Shown piece after piece: positions 18,070 through 24,991 of a DNA stretch of 64,000 nt. The position numbers and the translations under genes are program-made. The notes below the pieces were generated by a model, which saw nothing but the letters and a program-made list of their open reading frames with translations, was not told where the DNA came from and searched no databases. This DNA comes from Parahaliea mediterranea (GTDB lineage: Bacteria; Pseudomonadota; Gammaproteobacteria; Pseudomonadales; Halieaceae): positions 62,001 through 126,000 of the forward strand of contig NZ_JAFKCZ010000002.1 in NCBI RefSeq assembly GCF_017255185.1, read 5' to 3'. How positions within the stretch are numbered: position 1 is the first letter of the stretch; each line of letters begins with the position of its first letter.

Positions 18070-18432
18070 ATGACCGATATTCGTACCGAGCGGCGCCGGT
18101 TTACCCGCGTCGCTCTCGACCTGCCGGTGGACGTGCACCAGGGCGGCAGCGTCTGGCGCCAGCGCCTGATCGACCTGTCCCTGGCCGGCGCCGCCACCGA
18201 TCAACCGGACGTCTGGGACGCCCAGTACAACGAGCCCTTTACCCTGACCATTCACCTCGACGGCGGTACCGAGCTGGAACTCCACGCCTACCTGCAACAC
18301 GTGGAAAAGGGCCGCCTGGGTTTTGCGGTGGAGCACGTCGACCGGGAAAATATCGCCCCTCTGAAAGCACTGCTGGAAGCGCATCTCGAGCGGCCGGAGG
18401 TGATAGGAGAGGAACTGGGGCGACTCGGCTAG
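18070..18432 (+). CDS. PilZ-domain cyclic-di-GMP-binding protein
   Basis: A 120-residue, single-domain PilZ protein. The two c-di-GMP motifs are present: ERRRFTR (7-13, the RxxxR element) and DLSLAGAA (35-42, the (D/N)xSxxG element). No membrane segment or output domain is attached, so it probably works as a stand-alone receptor controlling motility, biofilm or exopolysaccharide through a partner. I chose the ATG at 18070 (after AAGAG); a GTG eleven codons upstream is less likely because the putative -10 box overlaps it. The gene is convergent with the HAD phosphatase gene. Confidence 0.88.
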   Translation: MTDIRTERRRFTRVALDLPVDVHQGGSVWRQRLIDLSLAGAATDQPDVWDAQYNEPFTLTIHLDGGTELELHAYLQHVEKGRLGFAVEHVDRENIAPLKALLEAHLERPEVIGEELGRLG

Positions 18433-18487
18433 GGAACCCCCACCCCAGCCCAGTATTGGCGGAGTAGCTTGGCAGTTGCGCCCGGCC

Positions 18488-19177
18488 TCACGAGTGGGCC
18501 AGCAGGGCGGCGGCCGAGAAGCCCCCGTGTACGCGGGACTCAACATAATCAGCGAGGAATGCTGACGGCGATTGGGCAAATTCCACACACCCCGCCGTTT
18601 CCAGCTCCGTCCGGCTTCCGTATCCCCAGAGCGCCCCCACGGGTCTGACATTATTTGACAGAGCCCCAACGACATCGTAACAGCGATCGCCCAGGAAGAT
18701 TGTTGAGCGAGGATCGGCCTCGGAAAGGCCGAGAGCCTTGTGTACCAGGGTGGACTTGGTGTCGGCTTCGTCCAAACCGGCACCGATAATGCCCTGGAAA
18801 TAATCGCGGATTTCGAGCAGCTCGCAGACCTTTTCCGCATGATGCACAGGCTTGGAAGTGACAACCCAGGCCCCAAAATCGAGTTCCCGCAGGCGTTTCA
18901 GCAGCGCCTCAATGCCAGGATATAGCTTGTTGACATAAATACCCTCGTCGTCATAACTACGACGAAATGCGGCAATCCCCGACTCAATGTCCACGTTCGA
19001 AATATCTGGCAGGTAGGACCGAAAAACCTCCGGCAGGGGCTCCCCCAGATGGCCACGCAGGGAGGGCTCGCTAACATTGCGCACGCCCAAAAAATCCAGC
19101 GCAACCCCGAAGCTGTTCAGCAGCCCCGGGGCGGAATCGGTCAAAGTTCCGTCGAGATCAAAGAAATAGGCACCCAT
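18488..19177 (-). CDS. HAD-superfamily phosphatase (phosphoglycolate-phosphatase-like)
   Basis: A 229-residue soluble hydrolase. Motif I is FFDLDGTLTD (nucleophile Asp7, acid Asp9), motif II is VVTSKP (about 108-113), motif III is a lysine near TKSTLVHKAL and motif IV is FLGDRCYDVVGA (about 160-171). A helical cap between residues 15 and 85 places it in HAD subfamily IA with phosphoglycolate and pyrophosphate phosphatases. The ATG at 19175-19177 gives the compact N-terminus expected. Composition is more AT-rich than flanking genes, as is the next gene, which suggests recent acquisition of both. The substrate is not evident. Confidence 0.85.
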   Translation of the reverse strand: MGAYFFDLDGTLTDSAPGLLNSFGVALDFLGVRNVSEPSLRGHLGEPLPEVFRSYLPDISNVDIESGIAAFRRSYDDEGIYVNKLYPGIEALLKRLRELDFGAWVVTSKPVHHAEKVCELLEIRDYFQGIIGAGLDEADTKSTLVHKALGLSEADPRSTIFLGDRCYDVVGALSNNVRPVGALWGYGSRTELETAGCVEFAQSPSAFLADYVESRVHGGFSAAALLAHS

Positions 19178-19237
19178 GCACTGACCCCAAGCATTTACCA
19201 GCCACCCGGCAATCATACATTGAATACCACCCCCCCG

Positions 19238-19972
19238 CTAACTACTGCCGGGCCTGGCCGCGGCTATCTCCGCGCGTTGCTGTTTGGATAGCACCGATAG
19301 AATGAGGCTCAGCATTTTCGCGATATGCCGCTGATAGTTCTTTCTCGCGGCCTTGACCAGAAAGCAAGAAACCAGGGCTGAAGCCGCCAACAGCGGCAGC
19401 GTGATACATAGCGCCGGAGCGAGGGGGTAGGCAGTCAAGCAGCGCAGCAGTACCGCCCCGGTAAGCACCCAGAGACCCAGCATCAGATTCATCAAAAATT
19501 CGACATAGGACCAGTACTGCTCGCGAACAAAACTCAACTGGGCCGCGCCCAGTTCATGTAGCACCAGTACCTCGGCATCGACACAGGGGCTGTCCGTATT
19601 GCGCGATGGCTCGCTGTCGCCGTCAACCTTGATGGGCTCCCAAACGAACTGGCGCGTTTTGCCACAGACCAGATCGTAGAGCTCATGGACGTTTTTGCCC
19701 TCGGGATCCCTCTTCGACGGATTTCGTACCAGCACATCGTTAAGCCCCATAAAAACAATCACATTTGAAAACAACCCCAATAGAATCGAGAACGGTATCG
19801 CGAGAACCAGCGAAACCTGGGGAAAAGAGCGTATAAACCAAAGCGCCGCCGGCGCTGAGTCGAAGAAGCCTGCAATGCTTGCCTCGAGCAACACCAGACC
19901 AAACAGCCAGATTAAACCCGGGAGAAAGGTTTTTATCAGATTGCCAAAAGTAAATGCACCAAATACGTTCAT
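19238..19972 (-). CDS. integral membrane protein of unknown function
   Basis: I do not recognise this 244-residue protein. It has two N-terminal membrane segments (about 13-35 and 52-76), a central hydrophilic part of about 75 residues with Lys/Asp-rich stretches (RNPSKRDPEGKN), and two C-terminal membrane segments (about 150-172 and 178-203) before a basic tail. The layout resembles scaffold or stress membrane proteins rather than a transporter. The ATG start at 19970-19972 is preceded by GGGA. AT-richer than its surroundings; it lies 60 bp upstream of the HAD gene in the same direction, so they may be a unit. Confidence 0.6.
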   Translation of the reverse strand: MNVFGAFTFGNLIKTFLPGLIWLFGLVLLEASIAGFFDSAPAALWFIRSFPQVSLVLAIPFSILLGLFSNVIVFMGLNDVLVRNPSKRDPEGKNVHELYDLVCGKTRQFVWEPIKVDGDSEPSRNTDSPCVDAEVLVLHELGAAQLSFVREQYWSYVEFLMNLMLGLWVLTGAVLLRCLTAYPLAPALCITLPLLAASALVSCFLVKAARKNYQRHIAKMLSLILSVLSKQQRAEIAAARPGSS

Positions 19973-20036
19973 ATTAAAAAAGTCCCTTTTACTGGCAACA
20001 CCTCCATGGCGGCTTGAACGGTCAGCGTTGCGCCAG

Positions 20037-21083
20037 TCACCCGCCGGAGGCGGCAATACCCAGGCTGTATGCCACGCTGGCCATTACCAGCACCCCCGCG
20101 ACAAACCAAAGAATCAAGCGGTTCCGACGCCGGCCCTTTTCCCGCTGCACGGCGGCGCGTGCGGCTTCGGCCTCGCCGGCGGGGCTTGTACGGAGCGGCT
20201 CCTGTCGTGGAAGGGGCGGCTCGGCACTCCCCGGCGCGGAACCCCGACCGGGCACCGGGCCCCGGGAATGCTCGATCAGGTCCAGCTCCGGCAAGCCGGC
20301 GTACTCGCCGGAGCCGGGGTCGTAGCTCCAAGTAACTTCCGGCTCCAGCCGGGCCGCGCCGTTGGCCGGCGCCGTGCCGGGCAGCAAAACCACGGTGATA
20401 TTGTCGCGGCCGCCGGCCCGCACCGCGGCGTCCACCAGGGCCTCGCAACGTGCCGCCAGCGGCGTATCGGCGCAGAGTATATCGCTCAGCGCGCCACATT
20501 CGAGCGCATCCGACAGGCCGTCGCTGCACAGCAACAGCACCTGGCCCGGCTCCAGGCGGCCACGGTTGATTCCCACCTGGAGCTTGTCGTCTTCCTGCAG
20601 GCCGATGGCCTGCACGATCACATTCTTGCGCGGGTGACTGCGCGCCTGGGCGAGAGTGATCTGGCCGCGGGAGAACAGGGCCTGCACGTAGGAGTGGTCA
20701 CGGGTAAGCAGTTTCAACTGGCCGTCCCAGAGGTAGGCGCGGCTGTCGCCGACCCAGGCCAGTTCGTAGTCGCCGCCCGAGAAGCGCGCCACCACCACCG
20801 TGGAGGCCATCCCGGCCTTGCCGCGGCCCTGGGCCACCGCCGCCATTACCTCGCGGTTGGCGGCGCGGATGCCCTGCTCGACGGGACGTCCCGCCGCGGT
20901 CTCGCGCTGGATCACCTCGCAGGTGATGGCGCTGGCCACCTCCCCCGCCTGGTGACCACCCACGCCGTCCGCCACCACCGCCAGGCCGCAATCCGGGTCC
21001 AGCAGGTAGGCGTCCTCGTTGTGGTTCCGCTGCCCCACATGGGTGGCACCGCAGCCGTCAGTCACCACATCCGATGTGTTCAC
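20037..21083 (-). CDS. PP2C-type serine/threonine phosphatase with C-terminal membrane anchor
   Basis: A 348-residue Stp1-like protein phosphatase. Metal-binding motifs are visible: RNHNEDAYL (19-27), VVADGVGGHQAGE (36-48), GDSRAYLW (about 116-123), LCSDGLSDAL (about 187-196) and GGRDNITVVL (about 227-236). After residue 240 a proline- and arginine-rich linker leads to one membrane helix (about 322-345), so the catalytic domain should face the cytoplasm from the inner membrane. The start is a GTG that overlaps the stop codon of a short upstream frame by four bases (GTGA). Such phosphatases normally oppose a Ser/Thr kinase; none is in this window. Confidence 0.9.
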   Translation of the reverse strand: MNTSDVVTDGCGATHVGQRNHNEDAYLLDPDCGLAVVADGVGGHQAGEVASAITCEVIQRETAAGRPVEQGIRAANREVMAAVAQGRGKAGMASTVVVARFSGGDYELAWVGDSRAYLWDGQLKLLTRDHSYVQALFSRGQITLAQARSHPRKNVIVQAIGLQEDDKLQVGINRGRLEPGQVLLLCSDGLSDALECGALSDILCADTPLAARCEALVDAAVRAGGRDNITVVLLPGTAPANGAARLEPEVTWSYDPGSGEYAGLPELDLIEHSRGPVPGRGSAPGSAEPPLPRQEPLRTSPAGEAEAARAAVQREKGRRRNRLILWFVAGVLVMASVAYSLGIAASGG

Positions 21084-21214
21084 AAGGCCCCCATCACCTG
21101 TTTGGCCCGCACCGCGAACCGCGGCGGTACGGAGGTGCTCTCATCTTCCACGGACTTGAACCACGCGTCCAGTGGTGATTCCGGCGCGGCCGCCACCGCG
21201 CGCCACACCGTCAC
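21080..21214 (-). CDS. small frame coupled to the PP2C gene (small protein or gene remnant)
   Basis: Between radA and the PP2C gene an open frame of about 44 codons runs from a GTG (21212-21214) to a TGA at 21080-21082 that overlaps the PP2C GTG start. Its codons have the strong G/C third-position pattern of the neighbouring genes and the peptide is acidic then basic (SPLDAWFKSVEDEST, then FAVRAKQVMGAL). The overlap and the codon usage argue that it is, or was, translated. It is in the same frame as radA, one stop codon downstream, and may be the tail of a lost gene. No family is recognised. Confidence 0.35.
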   Translation of the reverse strand: MTVWRAVAAAPESPLDAWFKSVEDESTSVPPRFAVRAKQVMGAL

Positions 21215-21256
21215 CGGGCACCAATACCCGGCAGCGCCGAGCGGCGGCGCCGCGGC

Positions 21257-22630
21257 TCAGTCGATGGCCGCCAGCGCTTCCTCCAGGCGGGTCACCGCCA
21301 TCACCTCCATGCCCCGCACCGCGCCGCGCGGCGCGTTCGCCTTGGGCACGATGGCCCGGCGAAAGCCGTGCTTGGCGGCCTCCGCCAACCGTTCCTGACC
21401 GCTGGGCACCGGGCGGATCTCGCCGGACAGGCCCACCTCGCCGAATATCACCATGTCCCGGGGCAGTTGCCGGTCGCGGTAGCTGGACACAATGGCCAGC
21501 AACAGGGCCAGATCGGCGCTGGTTTCCAGCACCTTGACCCCGCCCACGACGTTGGCAAACACGTCCTGGTCGCCCACCTGCAGGCCGCCGTGGCGGTGCA
21601 GCACCGCCAGCAGCATCGCCAGCCGGTTCTGCTCCAGGCCCACCGCCACCCGGCGCGGGTTGCCGAGCTGGCTGTCGTCCACCAGGGCCTGGATTTCCAC
21701 CAGCAGCGGCCGGGTGCCCTCCCACACCACCATCACCGCGCTGCCCGAGGCGGGCTCGGAGCTGCGGTCGAGGAAGATCGCCGAGGGGTTCTTCACCTCC
21801 CGCAGGCCCTGCTCGGTCATCGCGAACACGCCCAGCTCGTTCACCGCGCCAAAACGGTTCTTCTGCCCCCGCAGGGTGCGAAAGCGCGAGTCGTGACCGC
21901 CCTCCAGCAGGATGGAGCAGTCGATCATGTGCTCCAGCACCTTGGGGCCGGCCAGGGCGCCGTCCTTGGTGACGTGGCCCACCAAAAACAGCACCGTGCC
22001 GCTTTGCTTGGCGAAACGGGTAAGAAAGGCGGCGCACTCGCGCACCTGGGACACGCTGCCCGGGGCGGAGGTCAGTTCCTCGCTGTGCACCACCTGGATC
22101 GAATCCACCACCAACACCCGCGGCGCGTACTTACCGGCGGCGGCGATGATGGCCTCGACACTGGTCTCGGCCATCAACCGCAGCTTGTCCGTGGGCAGCC
22201 CCAGGCGCCGGGCGCGCATCGCCACCTGCTGCAGGGACTCCTCGCCAGTGATGTACAAGGCATCCATGCCCGCCGCCAGGTGGCACATGGTCTGCAACAG
22301 CAGGGTACTCTTGCCGGCGCCGGGGTTACCGCCCACCAGGATGGCCGACCCCGGCACCAGGCCGCCGCCCAGCACGCGGTCGAACTCTTCCGCGCCGCTG
22401 CTAAAGCGCGGCAGGTCCTCGAGATCAATGTCCTTGAGCACCCGCGCCTCGGCGAGCGCCCCGGCAAAACCGCCGCGGTTATCGGCGGCCCGGGCGCCGC
22501 CCTTGCGCGCCGGCCCCAGGCGCACCTCGGACAGGGTATTCCAGGCCCCGCAGTCGCTGCACTGGCCCTGCCACTTGGCGTAGTCCGAGCCGCAGTCATT
22601 ACACACAAACGCCGTCTTGCTTTTGGCCAT
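21257..22630 (-). CDS. radA: DNA repair protein RadA
   Basis: RadA is a DnaB-like branch-migration helicase that acts with RecA in recombination and fork repair. The 457-residue protein has the N-terminal zinc finger (Cys10, Cys13, Cys24, Cys27), Walker A GGNPGAGKST, the RadA signature KNRFG in GQKNRFGAVNE and the Lon-like C-terminal domain (NVVGGVKVLETSADLALLLA). ATG start at 22628-22630 gives the standard N-terminus MAKSKTAFVC. It is divergent from the triple-DnaT-domain gene, with only 121 bp between starts. Confidence 0.97.
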   Translation of the reverse strand: MAKSKTAFVCNDCGSDYAKWQGQCSDCGAWNTLSEVRLGPARKGGARAADNRGGFAGALAEARVLKDIDLEDLPRFSSGAEEFDRVLGGGLVPGSAILVGGNPGAGKSTLLLQTMCHLAAGMDALYITGEESLQQVAMRARRLGLPTDKLRLMAETSVEAIIAAAGKYAPRVLVVDSIQVVHSEELTSAPGSVSQVRECAAFLTRFAKQSGTVLFLVGHVTKDGALAGPKVLEHMIDCSILLEGGHDSRFRTLRGQKNRFGAVNELGVFAMTEQGLREVKNPSAIFLDRSSEPASGSAVMVVWEGTRPLLVEIQALVDDSQLGNPRRVAVGLEQNRLAMLLAVLHRHGGLQVGDQDVFANVVGGVKVLETSADLALLLAIVSSYRDRQLPRDMVIFGEVGLSGEIRPVPSGQERLAEAAKHGFRRAIVPKANAPRGAVRGMEVMAVTRLEEALAAID

Positions 22631-22751
22631 CGCCCCGCTTTCGCACCCTGTCAATCGAAAAAATAGAAAGGCCCCGCTGTTCGTCCCGGGGCCAGCCCGG
22701 TATGCTACCAGACTTTGTTCCACCCACTGCGCATCACTTTCCGGCATTCCG

Positions 22752-23888
22752 ATGAGCGAATCCTCCCTGGTCCCTGAACAACAGCTGGTTTTCTCCCCCG
22801 GCCTGGCGGCGACCATCGGCCTGGAGGAGGCGGTGCTGCTGCAGCAGCTGCACACCCTGTTCCAGCACCGTTCACCGCAACTGCGCGGCGGCTTTGCCTG
22901 GCTGACGGTGGAGCGCGACTTCCTGCTGCGCCTACTGCCCTTCTGGGGGCCGATGGACCTGCACCGCATCCTGCGCAGCCTGGTGGACAAGGGCGTGCTG
23001 CTGGTGGAGTCGCCACCCGTGCACAGCGCCGAGCAGCTGGTGTTCGCCCTCAACGAAGCTGCCAGCGCCCCGGCCGCGCCCCAACCGCGCGCCGCCGCGA
23101 CAGCGCCACCGCCGCAACGACGCAGCGCCGCGCACCTGCCGCCCAACTGGGCCCCCAGCGAGGACCTGCTACAGCTGCTGGCGCTGAACCACAACATCCC
23201 GCGCCAGTTCGCCGTGAACCAGCTGGAAGATTTCATTTGCTACTGGCGCGAGCGCGGCGATATCAGCCACGCCTGGGAAAACAAGTTCCGCCAGCACGTG
23301 ACCGCCGCCTGGCGCCGCCACCAGCAACAGCAGGCGGAGGCCATGCGCGCCCCGGAGCACGCCCCCCTGGACCGCCACTGGCGCCCCAGCGAGGACGCCC
23401 TGGAGATCATGACCCGGGCGGGGGTGGACCGAACCTTTATCGAGGAGGCGATCCCCGAGTTCGTGCTCTACTGGCGCGAGCGCGGCAGCGCCCCCCGGGA
23501 ACTGAACACCAAGTTCATCCAGCACATACGCCTGCAGTGGGCCCGCTACACGGCCAGCGTGGCACACGGCGGCGAGCCGGCGCCCATCGCCGACGACTGG
23601 CAGCCGGACCGGGATGTGTACGACATCCTGCGCATGTCGCACATCGACGAGACCTTCGCTCGCGCCCTGCTGCCGGAATTCATTGTGTACTGGCGCGACA
23701 GCGGCCAGGTGCACACTTCCTGGAACAGTAAGTTCCTGCAGCATGTAAAATACCACTGGGCGAGACAGCACCAGATGCAACAGGCGGGAGGCAAACATGA
23801 CGGACCACAGCAGCGACCTCATCAATCAGGTCGCACGCGGGATCGAAGCCTCGCGGACGACCTCAGCGACACCTCCTGGGCCAACTGA
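22752..23888 (+). CDS. protein with N-terminal winged-helix-like region and three tandem DnaT-type ssDNA-binding domains
   Basis: A 378-residue protein. Residues 1-105 resemble a winged-helix replication module (SPGLAATIGLEEAVLLQQL… WLTVERDFLLRLLPFWG … RILRSLVDKGVL). After a proline/alanine linker come three similar 60-residue repeats at about 130-190, 207-267 and 280-340. Each has a W-P/S opening, an F-x-x-YWR(E/D)(R/S)G core and a closing NKFxQHVxxxW, which is the DnaTB-type primosomal domain. E. coli DnaT has one. This suggests ssDNA binding and helicase loading. The gene overlaps the next one by 92 bp in another frame. ATG start; radA is divergent and dnaB lies 1.1 kb downstream. Confidence 0.8.
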   Translation: MSESSLVPEQQLVFSPGLAATIGLEEAVLLQQLHTLFQHRSPQLRGGFAWLTVERDFLLRLLPFWGPMDLHRILRSLVDKGVLLVESPPVHSAEQLVFALNEAASAPAAPQPRAAATAPPPQRRSAAHLPPNWAPSEDLLQLLALNHNIPRQFAVNQLEDFICYWRERGDISHAWENKFRQHVTAAWRRHQQQQAEAMRAPEHAPLDRHWRPSEDALEIMTRAGVDRTFIEEAIPEFVLYWRERGSAPRELNTKFIQHIRLQWARYTASVAHGGEPAPIADDWQPDRDVYDILRMSHIDETFARALLPEFIVYWRDSGQVHTSWNSKFLQHVKYHWARQHQMQQAGGKHDGPQQRPHQSGRTRDRSLADDLSDTSWAN

Positions 23889-24471
23889 GCCCCGGCGCCC
23901 GCAGGCGCCGGCGGAACACATCGAGGCGATCAACCAGGTCTTCGCCCTGTTCCGCCTGAACTACCACAACCAGTACTACGCGGCCTACCCGGACGCGGAG
24001 CAGCTGAACCAGATCAAGAAGCTGTGGCTGGATTCACTGGGCGACTACCCGGTGGAGCAGATCCTGCGCGGCGCCCGCCACGCGATCGAGCACAGCGAGT
24101 TCCTGCCGACACTGCACCGGATGCACGAGTGCTGCCAGCAGGGCCTGGCGGACCTGGGCCTGCCCACGGCCCGCAACGCCTACCTGGAGGCCTGCAATGC
24201 ACCGTCGCCGAAGGCGGCCCAGCGCTGGTCGCACCCGGCGGTCTACCTGGCGGGCCGGGACAGCGACTGGTTCCTGCTGGCGGGCAGCCCGGAGCGCGAC
24301 AGCTGGCCGGTGTTCGAACGCCACTACCGGGATTACTGTGCGCGGGTGATGCGCGGTGAGACGCTGGAGGTACCGCGCGAGCGCGCTCTGAAGCGGCATG
24401 AGCCGGAGCCCTTGCCTGTCGAGGAGCAGTTGGCGCAGTTGCGCAAGTTGCGGGATGAGACTGGACTGTAA
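23797..24471 (+). CDS. lambda-P-like replication (helicase-loader) protein
   Basis: A 224-residue protein resembling phage replication protein P, which delivers DnaB to the origin. Visible features are an N-terminal region about 40 residues long with low complexity (RRPQAPAEH), then INQVFALFRLNYHNQYYAAYPDAE and KLWLDSLGDYPVEQILRGAR, typical of that family, and DWFLLAGSPERDSWPVFERHYRDYC further on. A strong GGGAGG site six bases before the ATG supports the start even though the gene overlaps the DnaT-like gene by 92 bp. The pairing with a DnaT-like protein and the closeness of dnaB point to primosome assembly. Assignment to the P family is by eye. Confidence 0.65.
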   Translation: MTDHSSDLINQVARGIEASRTTSATPPGPTEPRRPQAPAEHIEAINQVFALFRLNYHNQYYAAYPDAEQLNQIKKLWLDSLGDYPVEQILRGARHAIEHSEFLPTLHRMHECCQQGLADLGLPTARNAYLEACNAPSPKAAQRWSHPAVYLAGRDSDWFLLAGSPERDSWPVFERHYRDYCARVMRGETLEVPRERALKRHEPEPLPVEEQLAQLRKLRDETGL

Positions 24472-24523
24472 AAAAACAAGCTCATAGTTAACAGGCCAAG
24501 AATAGTACGTGCCTTCGGTAGCC

Positions 24524-24709
24524 GGCGCACTGGCGGCAGGGGGTGCGAAACGGCCGCTGACTTTTGGCAGCCGGAGTACTGCTGCGCAACTCGACCATTT
24601 TTGCTGCGCAAAAATTGGGACTCGGCCAGTGCTCGCAACAAAGCGTTCTCCGGCTGCCAAAAGTCAAAGCGCGACCTGATTGTTTCGCACCCCCTGCCGC
24701 CAGCGCGCC
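24524..24709. repeat. long imperfect hairpin
   Basis: The outer arms, GGCGCACTGGCGGCAGGGGG (24524-24543, continuing to 24551), pair with 24682-24709 over 28 bases with one G-U. Inner arms 24558-24576 and 24648-24666 (TGACTTTTGGCAGCCGGAG and its complement) pair over 19 bases perfectly. The apex holds a smaller hairpin, TTTTTG-CTGCG-CAAAAA (24598-24614). Confidence 0.8.
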
Positions 24710-24789
24710 TGAACTCCGAGCGAGTTCGGTGTTTAATGAGCAAATGCCTCTTAGGCCGATTTACGGAGTACCGAAAGGAGCAGTGGGCG

Positions 24790-24884
24790 TGCCCGGGTGC
24801 TTTCCCGGACCGTCAGCGCCCTGGACGGGCGCTGCCGAGCCCCCATGGATGGGTTCACGGCGTGTCCGGGAAGGCACCCGGGCA
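24790..24884. repeat. 95-bp element folding as a three-way junction
   Basis: A 21-bp outer stem (TGCCCGGGTGCTTTCCCGGAC, 24790-24810, with 24864-24884, one G-U) encloses two hairpins: CAGCGCCC-TGGA-CGGGCGCTG (about 24813-24833) and GAGCCC…TGGGTTC (about 24837-24856). The compact fold suggests a structured repeat or RNA. Confidence 0.7.
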
Positions 24885-24991
24885 TGACCGCTGCGGCAAT
24901 TACGCTCGAGGGGAGATCAGAGTGTAACTGAATAAAGCCCTGTACTGACGCAGCTCTCACCAGTGCGCCGACTACCGAAGGCACCCGGCCA

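Larger units (their letters stand above)
24509..24984. repeat. 476-bp interval bounded by 26-bp inverted repeats
   Basis: The left end, GTGCCTTCGGTAG plus CCGGCGCACTGGC (24509-24534), matches the complement of the right end (24959-24984) at 24 of 26 positions. Inside lie two further inverted-repeat structures (24524-24709 and 24790-24884). No credible protein is encoded and no target-site duplication is obvious. The interval lies between the lambda-P-like gene and dnaB, ending eight bases from the dnaB stop. It may be a non-autonomous mobile element or a structured RNA region. Confidence 0.6.

Noticed and set aside
21141-22037. A 298-codon frame over radA
   Set aside because: Out-of-frame shadow of radA; the product is Gly/Arg-rich and without recognisable domains.
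24034-24743. Minus-strand frames across the lambda-P-like gene and the inverted repeat
   Set aside because: They run through long inverted repeats and lack domain features; the plus-strand gene has a strong ribosome site and a family match.
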